Below are positions 8,446-17,362 of a stretch of 49,887 nt of DNA, piece by piece. The DNA comes from Pseudoxanthobacter soli DSM 19599 (lineage in GTDB: Bacteria > Pseudomonadota > Alphaproteobacteria > Rhizobiales > Segnochrobactraceae). The DNA is taken from contig CAMDHY010000021.1 in NCBI GenBank assembly GCA_945898215.1, positions 1 through 49,887 of the forward strand. Reading direction: 5' to 3'. Each line of letters starts with the position of its first letter. The stretch's first letter is position 1. The notes beneath the pieces are model-generated. The model was not told where the DNA came from and did no database searches. It saw only the letters and a list, made by a program, of their open reading frames with translations. The translations under genes were made by a program, and so were the position numbers.

Positions 8446-9756
8446 GACGCGCCAGATGCAGTCGCCGACATCGTCGACGACGAGGAGCCCGCCGCGGCGG
8501 TCGACGATGACGCCGACCGGCCGGCCGAGCGCCTTGCCGTCGACGCGGAAGTCGCCGAGGATCTCTTCCGGCGGCCCGGCCGGCACGCCGTTCTCGAAGG
8601 GAATGAAGATCGCCCGGTAGCCCGACGGCGGGTTGCGGTTCCACGAGCCGTGCTGGCCGATGAAGGCGCCGTTCCGGAAGCGCGCGCCGAAGCGGTCGTC
8701 GTCGACGAAGCAGAGGCCGAGCGAGGCGGTGTGGCAGCCGAGCGCATAGTCGGGCTTCAGCGCCTTCGCGACGAGGTCCGGGCGCTGCGGCTTCACCCGC
8801 TCGTCGACCACCTGCCCCCAGTAGCTGTAGGGCCAGCCGTAGAAGGCGCCGTCCTTCACCGAGGTCATGTAGTCGGGCACGAGGTCGTCGCCGATCTCGT
8901 CGCGCTCGTTGACGCTGGTCCAGAGCTCGCCCGTCACCGGGTTCCAGTCCATGCCGACCGGGTTGCGCAGGCCGCTGGCGAAGACGCGAACCGCACCCGA
9001 GGCGATGTCGACCTCGAGAACGGCGGCGCGCATCTCCTCCTCGTGCATGCCGAACTCGGCGACGTTGGAGTTGGAGCCGACGCCGACATAGAGCTTGGTG
9101 CCGGCCTTGTTGGCGACGAGGCTCTTCGTCCAGTGGTGGTTGCGCCCGGCCGGCAGGTCGCAGACCTTCACCGGCGCCGCAATGATGCGCGTCGCCCCCG
9201 CCTCATAGGGGAAGCGCACGACACTGTCGGCGTTGGCGACGAACAGCGTGTCGCCGACGAGCGCCATGCCGAAGGGCGAGCGCAGGTTCTCGAGGAAGGG
9301 CAGCTTCACCTCGGCGATGCCATCGCGGTCGGCGTCGCGCAACAGCGTGATGCGGTCGGCACTCTTCACGCCGGAGCCGGCGCGCGTCATCACGAAGCCC
9401 TGCGCCCACCAGCGCAGGCTGAAGCCCGAAGCCTCGGACGGCGGCGCCGCCGTCTCGGCGACGAGGATGTCGCCGTTCGGCAGTTCGTAGACCCAGCGCG
9501 GATGATCGAGCTCGCCGGCGAAGGCCTCGACCTTGAAGCCCGATGCCGGCTTCGGCTTGCGACCGGGCGGCCAGCCGACGGCAGGGGCGATCTTCATGAT
9601 CGGGATCAGCGTCGGCTTCGGCTTCGGCAGGTTCGGCGCGGCGCCGTAACCCGCCTCCTCGGCGAGCGCCGGGCCCTTACGCAGGTCGGTGAGGAGGTGC
9701 GCCACCCCGGTGATGCACGCGCCGACCAGGCCGCCGAAATTCGCGTAGTTCGCCAT
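8434..9756 (-). CDS. Sorbosone dehydrogenase-like (glucose/sorbosone) beta-propeller protein
   Basis: A 440-residue protein of the glucose/sorbosone dehydrogenase fold, soluble PQQ-type aldose dehydrogenases with six-bladed propellers. Typical blades are visible: LDHPRWVYELPNGDILVAE, LRSPFGMALVGDTLFVAN, LPAGRNHHWTKSL, SGLRNPVGMDWNPVTGELW, NERDEIGDDLVPDY and FIGQHGSWNR. They match L-sorbosone dehydrogenase-like proteins. A weakly hydrophobic N-terminus (ANFGGLVGACITGVAHLL) may be a membrane anchor; no clear cleavage site is seen. The ATG at 9756 is chosen for its GGAG 7 bases upstream. The natural substrate and whether PQQ is bound are unknown, and no PQQ synthesis genes lie in the window. Confidence 0.82.
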   Translation of the reverse strand: MANYANFGGLVGACITGVAHLLTDLRKGPALAEEAGYGAAPNLPKPKPTLIPIMKIAPAVGWPPGRKPKPASGFKVEAFAGELDHPRWVYELPNGDILVAETAAPPSEASGFSLRWWAQGFVMTRAGSGVKSADRITLLRDADRDGIAEVKLPFLENLRSPFGMALVGDTLFVANADSVVRFPYEAGATRIIAAPVKVCDLPAGRNHHWTKSLVANKAGTKLYVGVGSNSNVAEFGMHEEEMRAAVLEVDIASGAVRVFASGLRNPVGMDWNPVTGELWTSVNERDEIGDDLVPDYMTSVKDGAFYGWPYSYWGQVVDERVKPQRPDLVAKALKPDYALGCHTASLGLCFVDDDRFGARFRNGAFIGQHGSWNRNPPSGYRAIFIPFENGVPAGPPEEILGDFRVDGKALGRPVGVIVDRRGGLLVVDDVGDCIWRVTAA

Positions 9757-9809
9757 CAGTGGCTCCAGGGGTGCGTCGTCAACAGAGCCCGCACCGCCGG
9801 TTGTCGCCA

Positions 9810-9828
9810 CTCCCCGTTCGACGGGGAG
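9810..9828. terminator. Hairpin downstream of degP
   Basis: An 8-bp perfect stem CTCCCCGT/ACGGGGAG with a TCG loop lies 40 bases beyond the degP stop codon and before the next minus-strand gene. It resembles the short palindromes scattered between genes in this order and probably ends the hflK-hflC-DUF2065-degP transcript. It has no T run. Confidence 0.5.
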
Positions 9829-9867
9829 AGGCATCGACGGCGGCGCCGGCGATCGCTTTGTCGCCGC

Positions 9868-11394
9868 TCAGCCGTCGAGGCGCACGGCCACGAAGCGCAC
9901 TTCGCCGGAGGCGTTGGAGAGCAGGAACAGCGCCGACTTGCGGCCGTCCTTCTTCAGCGCGTCCACCTTGGCGACGACGTCGGCCGGCGTCGTGATCGCC
10001 TCCTGCGCGACCTCGACGATGACGTCGCCGGCCTGGATGCGCTTCTCCGCCGCCGCACTCGCCGGGTCGACCTCGGTGACGACGACGCCCTTGACGGTGT
10101 CGGCGAGCTTGAACTGCTCCTTCAGCGCCGGCGTCAGTTCCGACAGCTTCAGCCCGAGCACCGCCGTCGGCGCCGCCGGCTCGGCCGGGGAGGTGGAGGC
10201 GGGGCTCGCGGCCGCCGTCTCGCCGTCCTCGAGGCGGCCGAGCTCGACCTTGATCGTCCGGCGCTCGCCCTTGCGCAGCACCTCGACGTCGACCGCCTTG
10301 CCGATCGCGGTGTCGGCGACCATGCGCGGCAGGTCGTCCATCTCCGGCACCTCGCGGCCGTCGAAGGTGACGATGACGTCGCCCGGCTCGAGACCGGCCT
10401 TCGCCGCCGGCCCGCCCTCGGTGACGCCGGCCACCAGCGCCCCCGACGCCTTCGGCATCGACAGGCTCTCGGCGATGTCGTCGGTGACCTCCTGGATGCG
10501 GACGCCGAGCCAGCCGCGCCGCGTCTCGCCGAACTGGCGGAGCTGCTCGATCACCGAGGTCGCGATGTTGGAGGGAATGGCGAAGCCGATGCCGATCGAG
10601 CCGCCCGACGGCGAGATGATCGCCGTGTTGATGCCGACGACGCGGCCTTCCATGTCGAACAGCGGGCCGCCGGAGTTGCCCCGGTTGATCGCCGCGTCCG
10701 TCTGGATGAAGTCGTCATAGGGGCCCGCATTGATGTTGCGGTTGCGCGCCGAGACGATGCCGACGGTGACGGTGCCGCCGAGGCCGAAGGGGTTGCCGAT
10801 CGCCATCACCCAGTCGCCGACCCGGATCTGGTTGGAGTTGCCGAACGGCACCGCGACGAGCGGTTTCTCCGGCTTCACCTTCAGCACCGCGAGGTCGGTC
10901 TTCTTATCGGTCCCGATCAGTTCCGCCGTCAGCTTCGTCCCGTCGGGGAAGTTGGCGGTGATCTCGTCGGCGCCCTCGATGACGTGGTTGTTGGTGATGA
11001 TGATGCCGCTCGGATCGATGACGAAGCCCGAGCCGAGCGACTGCACCCGCCGCGGCTGGCTGTCCTGGCCCTGGTCCTGGCGGTTCAGGAACTCGTCGAA
11101 GAACTCCTCGAACGGGGATCCCTCGGGCACCTGCGGGATCGGCACCGACCGCCGCCCCTCGACGCGCTGCGAGGTCGAGATGTTGACGACGGCGTCGAGG
11201 AGGCCCTCGGCGAGGTCGGCGACGGACTCCGGACCCTGCACGCCTCGCGGCGTCTGCGTCGGGGCGGGCGTCGCGGCCGGCATCTGCGGTACGCCCTGAT
11301 CCTGGGCGAGCGCCAGCGGGACGCCGGCGCCGAAGGACAGTGCGACGGCCAGCGCCACCCGCGTCACCGCCCGGGGGCGAGAGAACTGCGTCAT
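9868..11394 (-). CDS. degP: DegP/HtrA (Do family) periplasmic serine protease
   Basis: A 508-residue envelope protease/chaperone that degrades misfolded periplasmic proteins. A signal peptide ends near residue 30 (VPLALAQDQG). The trypsin-like domain carries the full triad: His137 in ITNNHVIEGA, Asp167 in DKKTDLAVLK and Ser241 in NRGNSGGPLF. Two PDZ domains follow (about 283-375 and 410-500). The ATG at 11394 has GGAG 8 bases upstream; an ATG six codons earlier lacks spacing for a good site. It is the last gene of the hflK-hflC-DUF2065-degP operon, a common alphaproteobacterial arrangement that links membrane and periplasmic protein quality control. Confidence 0.95.
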   Translation of the reverse strand: MTQFSRPRAVTRVALAVALSFGAGVPLALAQDQGVPQMPAATPAPTQTPRGVQGPESVADLAEGLLDAVVNISTSQRVEGRRSVPIPQVPEGSPFEEFFDEFLNRQDQGQDSQPRRVQSLGSGFVIDPSGIIITNNHVIEGADEITANFPDGTKLTAELIGTDKKTDLAVLKVKPEKPLVAVPFGNSNQIRVGDWVMAIGNPFGLGGTVTVGIVSARNRNINAGPYDDFIQTDAAINRGNSGGPLFDMEGRVVGINTAIISPSGGSIGIGFAIPSNIATSVIEQLRQFGETRRGWLGVRIQEVTDDIAESLSMPKASGALVAGVTEGGPAAKAGLEPGDVIVTFDGREVPEMDDLPRMVADTAIGKAVDVEVLRKGERRTIKVELGRLEDGETAAASPASTSPAEPAAPTAVLGLKLSELTPALKEQFKLADTVKGVVVTEVDPASAAAEKRIQAGDVIVEVAQEAITTPADVVAKVDALKKDGRKSALFLLSNASGEVRFVAVRLDG

Positions 11395-11446
11395 CGTCGG
11401 TCTCCATTCCAAGTGGCGCCGCAGGCCGCCTCCGCCACCGGCGGCG

Positions 11447-11632
11447 TCAGCCTCGCACGAACCATACCACCAGCACCCCGACTGCCAGCGCCCCCATGCC
11501 CGCGACGCGCAGCTGCGCGTCGGGAAGGTCGAGCACGGCGCGCATCATCGCCTTCAGCGACTGCGGCGCCAACGCGTAGAGCGTCCCCTCGATCGCCAGC
11601 ACGAGGCCGATCGCGACCAGGAGGTCGCTCAT
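11447..11632 (-). CDS. DUF2065 family small membrane protein (YjeT-like)
   Basis: A 61-residue protein with two hydrophobic helices separated by a basic/acidic turn (AMMRAVLDLPDAQLRVAG). This matches the DUF2065 family, small inner-membrane proteins regularly found just after hflC. Its ATG overlaps the hflC stop codon by four bases (ATGA), implying translational coupling. No biochemical role is established; the fixed position suggests a partner of the HflKC complex. Confidence 0.85.
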   Translation of the reverse strand: MSDLLVAIGLVLAIEGTLYALAPQSLKAMMRAVLDLPDAQLRVAGMGALAVGVLVVWFVRG

Positions 11633-12651
11633 TGCCCCGCGGCGGCAGCCGCGGGCTCGGCCGCCGTCGGCTGCACGGCAGCCGGCACCGTCGCCGGCGG
11701 CGCGGCCGCCGCGTCACCCGGCGCCGTCGCCGCACCGCCCGGCGTCGGCCGCACGTTCGGATCGGCCGGCCCCCGCGGCTCCGCCATGATCGACCCCGAG
11801 GGATCGTTCAGGAAGCGGAAGAACTCGGTGTCCGGCGAGATCACGAAGCGCGTGCCGTCGTCGGCGAGCGTCGCGCCATAGGCCTGCATGGACCGGAAGA
11901 AGGAGAAGAACTCCGGATCGCGGCCATAGGCGTCGGCGAAGATCCGGCCGCGCTGGCTGTCGCCGTCACCTCGGATCGTCTCCGATTGCTGACTCGCCTC
12001 GGCGGTGATGACGATCGCCTGGCGCTCGGCCGTGGCGCGGATGCGGCGGGCCGCCTCCTCGCCCTGGGCGCGGATCTCGGTCGCCTCGCGCTGGCGCTCG
12101 GTCTGCATTCGGCGGAAGATCGCCTGGCTGTTCGCCTCCGGCAGGTCGGCGCGCCGCAGGCGGACGTCGACGACCTTGATGCCAATGCCTTCCGCCCGCG
12201 CCTCGACGTCGCGGCGGATGCGCTCCATCAGCTGCGGACGGCTGTCGCGCACCACCGAGATGAAGGTGGTGTCGGCGAGCACGGCGCGCACGGCCGACTG
12301 CACGAAGGTCGCAAGCCGGCGGCTGCCCTCCTGGACGTTGTTGACGGTCTGGAAGAACAGCACCGGATTGTCGATGCGGTAGCGGGCGAAGGCGTCGACG
12401 ACGAGGCGCTTCTGGTCGGAAGCGATCGCCTCGAGCGAGTTCACGTCGAGATCGAGGATGCGCTTGTCCAGATAGACGACGTTCTGGATGAACGGCGCCT
12501 TGACGTAGAGGCCCGGCTCCGTGGCGGTGCGCTTGACCTCGCCGAACTGCAGCACGAGGGCCTGTTGCGTCGGGTAGACGATGAACAGCGACCCGTAGGC
12601 GAGCACGGCCAGGACGGCGGCGACGACGATGGCGATGACGCCGTACCTCAT
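11629..12651 (-). CDS. hflC: HflC, membrane protease modulator (SPFH/band 7 family)
   Basis: A 340-residue protein with one N-terminal transmembrane helix (GVIAIVVAAVLAVLAYGSLF) and a band 7 domain. Family features include YPTQQALVLQFGEVKR, DKRILDLDV and the long helical region with EIRAQGEEAARRIRA and FFRSMQAYG. With HflK it forms a large periplasm-facing cage around FtsH that limits its proteolysis. The C-terminal 60 residues are Ala/Pro-rich and probably disordered. Its start overlaps the hflK stop by four bases and its stop overlaps the DUF2065 start. Confidence 0.95.
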   Translation of the reverse strand: MRYGVIAIVVAAVLAVLAYGSLFIVYPTQQALVLQFGEVKRTATEPGLYVKAPFIQNVVYLDKRILDLDVNSLEAIASDQKRLVVDAFARYRIDNPVLFFQTVNNVQEGSRRLATFVQSAVRAVLADTTFISVVRDSRPQLMERIRRDVEARAEGIGIKVVDVRLRRADLPEANSQAIFRRMQTERQREATEIRAQGEEAARRIRATAERQAIVITAEASQQSETIRGDGDSQRGRIFADAYGRDPEFFSFFRSMQAYGATLADDGTRFVISPDTEFFRFLNDPSGSIMAEPRGPADPNVRPTPGGAATAPGDAAAAPPATVPAAVQPTAAEPAAAAAGQ

Positions 12652-13850
12652 GGCTGGCTCCCCGTGCGCGGCGTGCCCGGCTGCGCCGGCGTAGCGGCCC
12701 GCTCCAGCCGGTCGAGCGGCAGGTAGGGGACGACCCCGGAGCCGCCCATGCTGCCGTCGATGATGATCTTGTCGGTCTTGCCCAGTACCTGCTCCATCGT
12801 CTCGAGATAGATGCGCTCGCGGGTGATCTCCGGCGACTCGGCGTACTGCTCGTAGATCTTCAGGAAGCGGTCGGCCTGACCGCGCGCCTCGGCGATGGTG
12901 CGGTCACGGTAGGCAGCCGCCCCTTCGAGGATGCGGGCCGCCTCGCCTCGCGCCTCCGGAATCACCCGGTTGGCATAGGCCTGCGCCTCGTTCTGCACGC
13001 GCTCCTGGTCGGCGCGGGCCGCCTGGACGTCGCGGAAGGCGTCGATGACCTGCTGCGGCGGATCGACGGTGAGCATCTGCACCTGGGTGATCTCGATGCC
13101 GGCGCCGTAGCCGTCGAGGACCGACTGCATCAGCGTCTGCACGTCGATCTGGATGCGCTCGCGCTGGTCGGTCAGGACGCGCTGGATGTTGTTGCGGCCG
13201 ACCACCTCGCGCATCGCGCCCTCGGCGACCGCCTTCACGGTGCCTTCGGGGTTCTGGATGTTGAAGAGGAAGTCCGGGGCGTCGTTGATGCGCCAGAAGA
13301 CCTTGAAGTCGACGTCGACGATGTTCTCGTCGCCCGTCAGCATCAGGCTCTCCTCGGGAACGTCGCGGGCGGACTGGGTGCCACGGGCCGCCTCGCTCTC
13401 ACGCAGGCCGACCGTGATTTCGCGCACGCGCAGCACGTCGGGCGTTTCGACGGAGCCGATCGGATAGGGCCAGTTGTAGTCGAGACCCGGCTGCGTCTGG
13501 CCGACGAAGCGGCCGAACACCAGTTCGACGCCGACTTCGCCCGGCTGCACGCGGTAGAAGCCGGTCGCGAGCCACAGCACCACGATGGCGACGAAGGCGA
13601 TCGCCAGGCCCTTGACGCCGAGCGAGCCGCCGCCGCCCGGCAGGGCGCGCTTCAGGCGATCCTGGCTCCGCCGCAGGAGCTCTTCCAGATCGGGAGGGCC
13701 GCCGCCCGGGCCGGGGCGCTGCGGGCCGCTGCCCCACGGGCCGCCACCACCGCCGCCACCACCGCCACCGCTACCCCACGGGCCACCACCCGCCCCCCAC
13801 GGGCCGCCGCCACCTTTGCGACCGCCGCCGTTCTGATTGCTCCAGGGCAT
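12648..13850 (-). CDS. hflK: HflK, membrane protease modulator (SPFH/band 7 family)
   Basis: A 400-residue partner of HflC. The N-terminus is cytoplasmic and very rich in Gly, Pro and Trp (GPWGSGGGGGGGGG type), as in many HflK proteins. One transmembrane helix (LAIAFVAIVVLWLATGFYRV) precedes a band 7 domain with PGEVGVELVFGRF, ENIVDVDFKVFWRI and the helical segment YRDRTIAEARGQADRF. The ATG at 13850 is chosen because AGGAG lies 5 bases upstream; a GTG two codons earlier would sit on that site. It is the first gene of the operon, behind a promoter-like sequence at 13940-13969. Confidence 0.95.
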   Translation of the reverse strand: MPWSNQNGGGRKGGGGPWGAGGGPWGSGGGGGGGGGGPWGSGPQRPGPGGGPPDLEELLRRSQDRLKRALPGGGGSLGVKGLAIAFVAIVVLWLATGFYRVQPGEVGVELVFGRFVGQTQPGLDYNWPYPIGSVETPDVLRVREITVGLRESEAARGTQSARDVPEESLMLTGDENIVDVDFKVFWRINDAPDFLFNIQNPEGTVKAVAEGAMREVVGRNNIQRVLTDQRERIQIDVQTLMQSVLDGYGAGIEITQVQMLTVDPPQQVIDAFRDVQAARADQERVQNEAQAYANRVIPEARGEAARILEGAAAYRDRTIAEARGQADRFLKIYEQYAESPEITRERIYLETMEQVLGKTDKIIIDGSMGGSGVVPYLPLDRLERAATPAQPGTPRTGSQP

Positions 13851-13939
13851 CCCCACTCCTCAACTGTCGGCCGTGCCGTGCCGCACCGCGGTGTCTGCGG
13901 CCTCGACCGCGTCCCGGACGGGGTCCGGAGCAGAGCGCG

Positions 13940-13969
13940 GTTATAGGGGCTTCCCCCCGGGCTTTCAAC
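13940..13969 (-). promoter_or_regulatory. Promoter of the hflK operon, sigma-32-like
   Basis: Read on the minus strand: TTGAAA (13963-13968), a 17-base spacer, then TATAAC (13940-13945), about 90 bases before the hflK start. The extended sequence GTTG-N18-CCTATAACCG also resembles the alphaproteobacterial heat-shock sigma-32 consensus CTTG-N17/18-CYTATNTNNG, with one mismatch in each half. It can therefore be read as a housekeeping or a heat-shock promoter; the quality-control function of the operon favours heat-shock control. Confidence 0.6.
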
Positions 13970-14020
13970 GAACGGCGCCGATCTCGTCACGGCCGCAAAT
14001 GGGCACGAAGGCCCATCGCG

Positions 14021-15286
14021 TCAACGGCCGGGGGGCGAATCTCCGACGCGACCGATCGCCCACTCCGCCGCCTCGAGACCGGACAGATGCGCACCGTGGG
14101 CGGTGGAGAAGAACGGTCCGGCCGAAGCCTCGCCGGCGAAGCGCACCCGCTCGCCCACCGGTACCGGCAGGCGTGCCCGCAGAGCGCCCTTTCCGGGCCG
14201 CGCGCTCGAGTAGGCACCCCCGATGTCCGGGTCGGCCGACCAGCCCGTCACCGTCGCCGCGAGGATGCGCTTGCCGATGTCGGCGCCGAAGATGTCGACG
14301 AGGGCGGCGCGGCCGAAGTCGATCATCGCCGCCCTGCCCTGCCGGGCGATCTCGAGCGAGAAGTCGCCGCCGACGTGGCCGACCGCCAGGGGGTGGCCGA
14401 AAGGGTTGACGGAGAAGTTGATCGGCGCCCGTTCCGGCCCGTCCGGCTCGAAGGTGTCGGCATAGCTCGTCGGCTCGAAGCCCCCGACCGGGCGGTCGAA
14501 GCGGAAGACGATCTTCTCGGCGTGCCCGAGGGTACACGCCTCGATCGCCTCGGCGAGATCGGCCGGCAGCGCCGGGGTGAAGCGGATGCCGCCACGGGCG
14601 AGCACGGTCGTCGAGACGGTGACGATCGCCGTGCGCGCCCTGAGGTCGCCGGCGTCGGTCGTCACCACCACCCCCGCCCCGGACCAGTCGATCGCCCGCA
14701 CCCGCACGCCGAGCGACACCGGCACGGCCGCCGAGGCGGCGGCGACGAGGGCGCCGAATCCCTCCGCAACGGGCCAGTTCTCGTAGGTGTCGCGATAGTT
14801 GGCGAAGTCGAGGGTCGAAATCTCCTCCGGCGGCAGCGACGACATCAGCCCGATCCAGTGGACGACGAGCCGCCGCCACGGCGAGGCCGCATCGATGACG
14901 TCGGACATCGCCACGTCGCGGCCCGCCCGCCCCGCCTTGTAGGCCGCCTCGAAGGCGGCCGAGATCGCCGCGCCGGCGGCGTCGCGGGTCGCGTCGTCCG
15001 TCTCGCGCCCGGCGAGGAACAGCCGCCGCCGCTTCGTCGACAGGCGCTGGTAGTGGAAGCCAAGCCGGTCGGCGATGGCCGTGAACGGGTTGATCGAGGC
15101 CGAGTGCAGCCAGTGGCAGCCGCGGTCGAACGGAACCCCGAACGTCGACGTGTCGGTGATGGCGCGCCCGCCCACCCGGTGCTTGGCCTCGAGCAGCACG
15201 AACGGCACGCCGGCCACCTGCAATCGCCCGGCGGCGGCGAGCCCGGCGGCCCCTGCGCCGACGACGACCACATCCGTCTCGATCAT
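14021..15286 (-). CDS. FAD-dependent amine oxidase family protein
   Basis: A 421-residue flavoprotein with the N-terminal dinucleotide-binding motif (VVVVGAGAAGLAAAGRL), the second conserved box of flavin amine oxidases (KHRVGGRAITDTSTFG, GCHWLHS) and a C-terminal FAD-closing motif (VRFAGEASAGPFFSTAHGA, SGLEAAEWA). It should oxidise an amine or an alkene/carotenoid-like substrate; the family does not settle which. There is no signal peptide. Its ATG overlaps the folA stop by four bases, so it belongs to the thyA-GNAT-folA unit. It lies between folA and hflK, which are often direct neighbours in related bacteria, so it looks like a local insertion. Confidence 0.85.
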   Translation of the reverse strand: MIETDVVVVGAGAAGLAAAGRLQVAGVPFVLLEAKHRVGGRAITDTSTFGVPFDRGCHWLHSASINPFTAIADRLGFHYQRLSTKRRRLFLAGRETDDATRDAAGAAISAAFEAAYKAGRAGRDVAMSDVIDAASPWRRLVVHWIGLMSSLPPEEISTLDFANYRDTYENWPVAEGFGALVAAASAAVPVSLGVRVRAIDWSGAGVVVTTDAGDLRARTAIVTVSTTVLARGGIRFTPALPADLAEAIEACTLGHAEKIVFRFDRPVGGFEPTSYADTFEPDGPERAPINFSVNPFGHPLAVGHVGGDFSLEIARQGRAAMIDFGRAALVDIFGADIGKRILAATVTGWSADPDIGGAYSSARPGKGALRARLPVPVGERVRFAGEASAGPFFSTAHGAHLSGLEAAEWAIGRVGDSPPGR

Positions 15287-15867
15287 GCTGTCCCCGCACC
15301 ACCCGTCGGCCGGCGCTCGTACTCGACGAAACTCATGGCCGCACTGTCACGCTCGCCCTGCACCGGCCCCTCGCGGCCGGTCTCGCACCAGATCGCCGGG
15401 TCGATCACCGGGAAGTGGACGTCGCCGTCCGGCCGGGCGTGCACCTCGGTGACGACGAGCCGCACCGCCGCGCCGAGGAGCGCCCGGTAGATCTCGCCAC
15501 CGCCCGCCACGACAATCTCGATCGCGCCGGTGCCGGCGGCGATGCGGCGCGCCGCCGCGACCGCCTCCGCCGGACTGGCGGCGACGGTGACGCCCTCGAT
15601 CGCGAAGCCCGGCTGCCGCGTCACGACGATGACGTCGCGCCCCGGCAGCGGCCGGCCGATCGAACCGAACGTCCGCCGGCCCATGATCACCGGCTTGCCG
15701 AGCGTCGTTGCCTTGAAGCGCTTCAGATCGGTCGAAAGCCGCCACGGCATGTCGCCGTCGCGGCCGATGACACCGTTCTCGCCCATCGCCACGAGGAAGA
15801 CGATCGGGAGTTCGGCCGGCGCGTCACGGGGCTCGTCGACGGACGCCGCGTCCGGCCTCGCGGTCAC
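15283..15867 (-). CDS. folA: Dihydrofolate reductase
   Basis: A 194-residue enzyme reducing dihydrofolate to tetrahydrofolate with NADPH. Motifs: IVFLVAMGENGVIGRDGDMPW (substrate/NADPH loop), the acidic-site region LSTDLKRFKATTLGKPVIMG, RRTFGSIGRPLPGRDVIVVTR, and EIVVAGGGEIYRALL. The start is taken as GTG 15867, which overlaps the GNAT stop codon (GTGA) and adds about 22 loosely conserved residues before the core. An open frame continues upstream inside the GNAT gene but lacks family similarity. It regenerates the folate oxidised by ThyA, encoded two genes upstream. Confidence 0.93.
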   Translation of the reverse strand: MTARPDAASVDEPRDAPAELPIVFLVAMGENGVIGRDGDMPWRLSTDLKRFKATTLGKPVIMGRRTFGSIGRPLPGRDVIVVTRQPGFAIEGVTVAASPAEAVAAARRIAAGTGAIEIVVAGGGEIYRALLGAAVRLVVTEVHARPDGDVHFPVIDPAIWCETGREGPVQGERDSAAMSFVEYERRPTGGAGTA

Positions 15868-16349
15868 GGCGCAGCTCCGGCGAGGCGGACGAGGTCGTCG
15901 CCGGTCGTCCGGCAGACCGTCCACTCGTCCATCATCCGCGCGCCCTGCGCCTTGTAGATCTCGATCGCGGGGGTGTTCCAGTCGAGCACCCACCATTCGA
16001 GCCGGCCGAGGCCCTCGTCGAGGCAGCGCTTCGCCAGCCGGGCGAGCAGCGCCTTGCCGATGCCGCGGCCGCGCTGCTCCGGCACGACGTAGAGGTCCTC
16101 CAGCCACAGCCCGTGGCGGCCGAGGAAGGTCGAGAAATTGTAGAACCAGATCGTAAAGCCGACCGGCGCGCCGTCCCGCTCGGCGATGTCGGCGAACACC
16201 CGCGGGTTCGGCCCGAACAACATCGCATCGAGCGACGCCTCGGTCGCCTCGACCTCGTCGGCGAGTTTCTCGTAGTCGGCGAGCGCCCGGATGAAGCCGA
16301 GCACGATCCCGGCGTCACCCGGCGCGGCGGGACGGATGGTGAGGGTCAT
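15864..16349 (-). CDS. GNAT family N-acetyltransferase (diamine acetyltransferase-like)
   Basis: A 161-residue acetyltransferase with the acetyl-CoA pyrophosphate loop EQRGRGIGKALL and the flanking pattern HGLWLEDLYVVPE and EWWVLDWNTPAIEIYKAQGA. These resemble spermidine/spermine or diamine N1-acetyltransferases, so a polyamine or amino-acid-like acceptor is possible. It begins two bases after the thyA stop and ends overlapping the folA start. It is therefore locked between two folate-cycle genes although no folate role is known for the family. Confidence 0.88.
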   Translation of the reverse strand: MTLTIRPAAPGDAGIVLGFIRALADYEKLADEVEATEASLDAMLFGPNPRVFADIAERDGAPVGFTIWFYNFSTFLGRHGLWLEDLYVVPEQRGRGIGKALLARLAKRCLDEGLGRLEWWVLDWNTPAIEIYKAQGARMMDEWTVCRTTGDDLVRLAGAAP

Positions 16350-16351
16350 GC

Positions 16352-17146
16352 CTAAACCGCCACCTTCGCCTTGATCGCCGGATGCGGATCATACCCCTCG
16401 ACCTGAATGTCCTCGAACCTGAACGAGAAGAGGTCCGTCACGTCCGGGTTGAGCACGACCCGCGGCAGCGGCCGGGGCTCGCGCGTCAGCTGCAGGCGGG
16501 CCTGCTCGAGATGGTTGAGGTAGAGGTGGGTGTCGCCGAAGGAGTGGATGAAGTCCCCCGGCACGAGCCCGGTGACGTGCGCCACCATCTGCGTCAGCAG
16601 GGCGTAGGAGGCGATGTTGAACGGCACGCCGAGGAAGACGTCGGCCGAGCGCTGGTACATCTGGCAGGAGAGCCGGCCGTCGGCGACGTAGAACTGGAAC
16701 AGGAGGTGGCACGGCGGCAGCGCCATCGCCGGCACGTCGGCCGGGTTCCACGCCGAGACGATCAGCCGGCGCGAATCAGGGTTCTTGCGGATCGCCTCCA
16801 CCACGTCGGCCATCTGGTCGATGACGCGCCCGTCGGGTGCCGCCCACGAGCGCCACTGCCGGCCGTAGACGGGCCCGAGCTCGCCGCGCGCGTCCGCCCA
16901 CTCGTCCCAGATCGTCACGCCGTGGTCGTTGAGGTAGGCGATGTTGGTGTCGCCAGCGAGGAACCACAGGAGCTCGTGCACCACCGACTTCAGGTGCACC
17001 CGCTTCGTCGTCACGAGCGGGAAGCCGTCCGACAGGTCGAAGCGCAGCTGGCGGCCGAATACCGACAGCGTGCCGGTGCCGGTGCGGTCGCGCTTCTCGG
17101 TGCCGCTGTCGAGAATGTCGCGCACGAGATCGAGATAGGCCCGCAT
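16352..17146 (-). CDS. thyA: Thymidylate synthase
   Basis: A 264-residue enzyme making dTMP from dUMP and methylene-tetrahydrofolate, the same length as E. coli ThyA. The catalytic cysteine is Cys146 in [14 protein letters not shown]. The phosphate-binding arginines lie in [15 protein letters not shown] and [14 protein letters not shown], and the folate region reads [20 protein letters not shown]. The ATG at 17146 has AAGGA 9 bases upstream; an ATG six codons earlier is less likely. It is the first gene of a four-gene unit with GNAT, folA and a flavoprotein. Confidence 0.97.
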   Translation of the reverse strand: MRAYLDLVRDILDSGTEKRDRTGTGTLSVFGRQLRFDLSDGFPLVTTKRVHLKSVVHELLWFLAGDTNIAYLNDHGVTIWDEWADARGELGPVYGRQWRSWAAPDGRVIDQMADVVEAIRKNPDSRRLIVSAWNPADVPAMALPPCHLLFQFYVADGRLSCQMYQRSADVFLGVPFNIASYALLTQMVAHVTGLVPGDFIHSFGDTHLYLNHLEQARLQLTREPRPLPRVVLNPDVTDLFSFRFEDIQVEGYDPHPAIKAKVAV

Positions 17147-17362
17147 CGAGACAATCCTTCGCACGCCGGCGCGGGACTTCCGCCTGGTCTTTCCCAGTAC
17201 GACCCGAGAAGACGCCTCCGTGTCCGGCGGTCAAGGCTCGGGCCGCAGGGGTCCACACCAAAATCTCGGCCGGCGGCCAGCAGCGACCGCCGGTGAGTCG
17301 CATCCCGGCCGGTGCTTTGGCAGACTAGGAACAGTGAGCGGCCGAATGGAAGAGGGCGAGCC

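Noticed and set aside
13740-13800. Tandem CCACCGCCG-type repeat
   Set aside because: It is the coding sequence of the glycine-rich HflK N-terminus, which is normal for the family.
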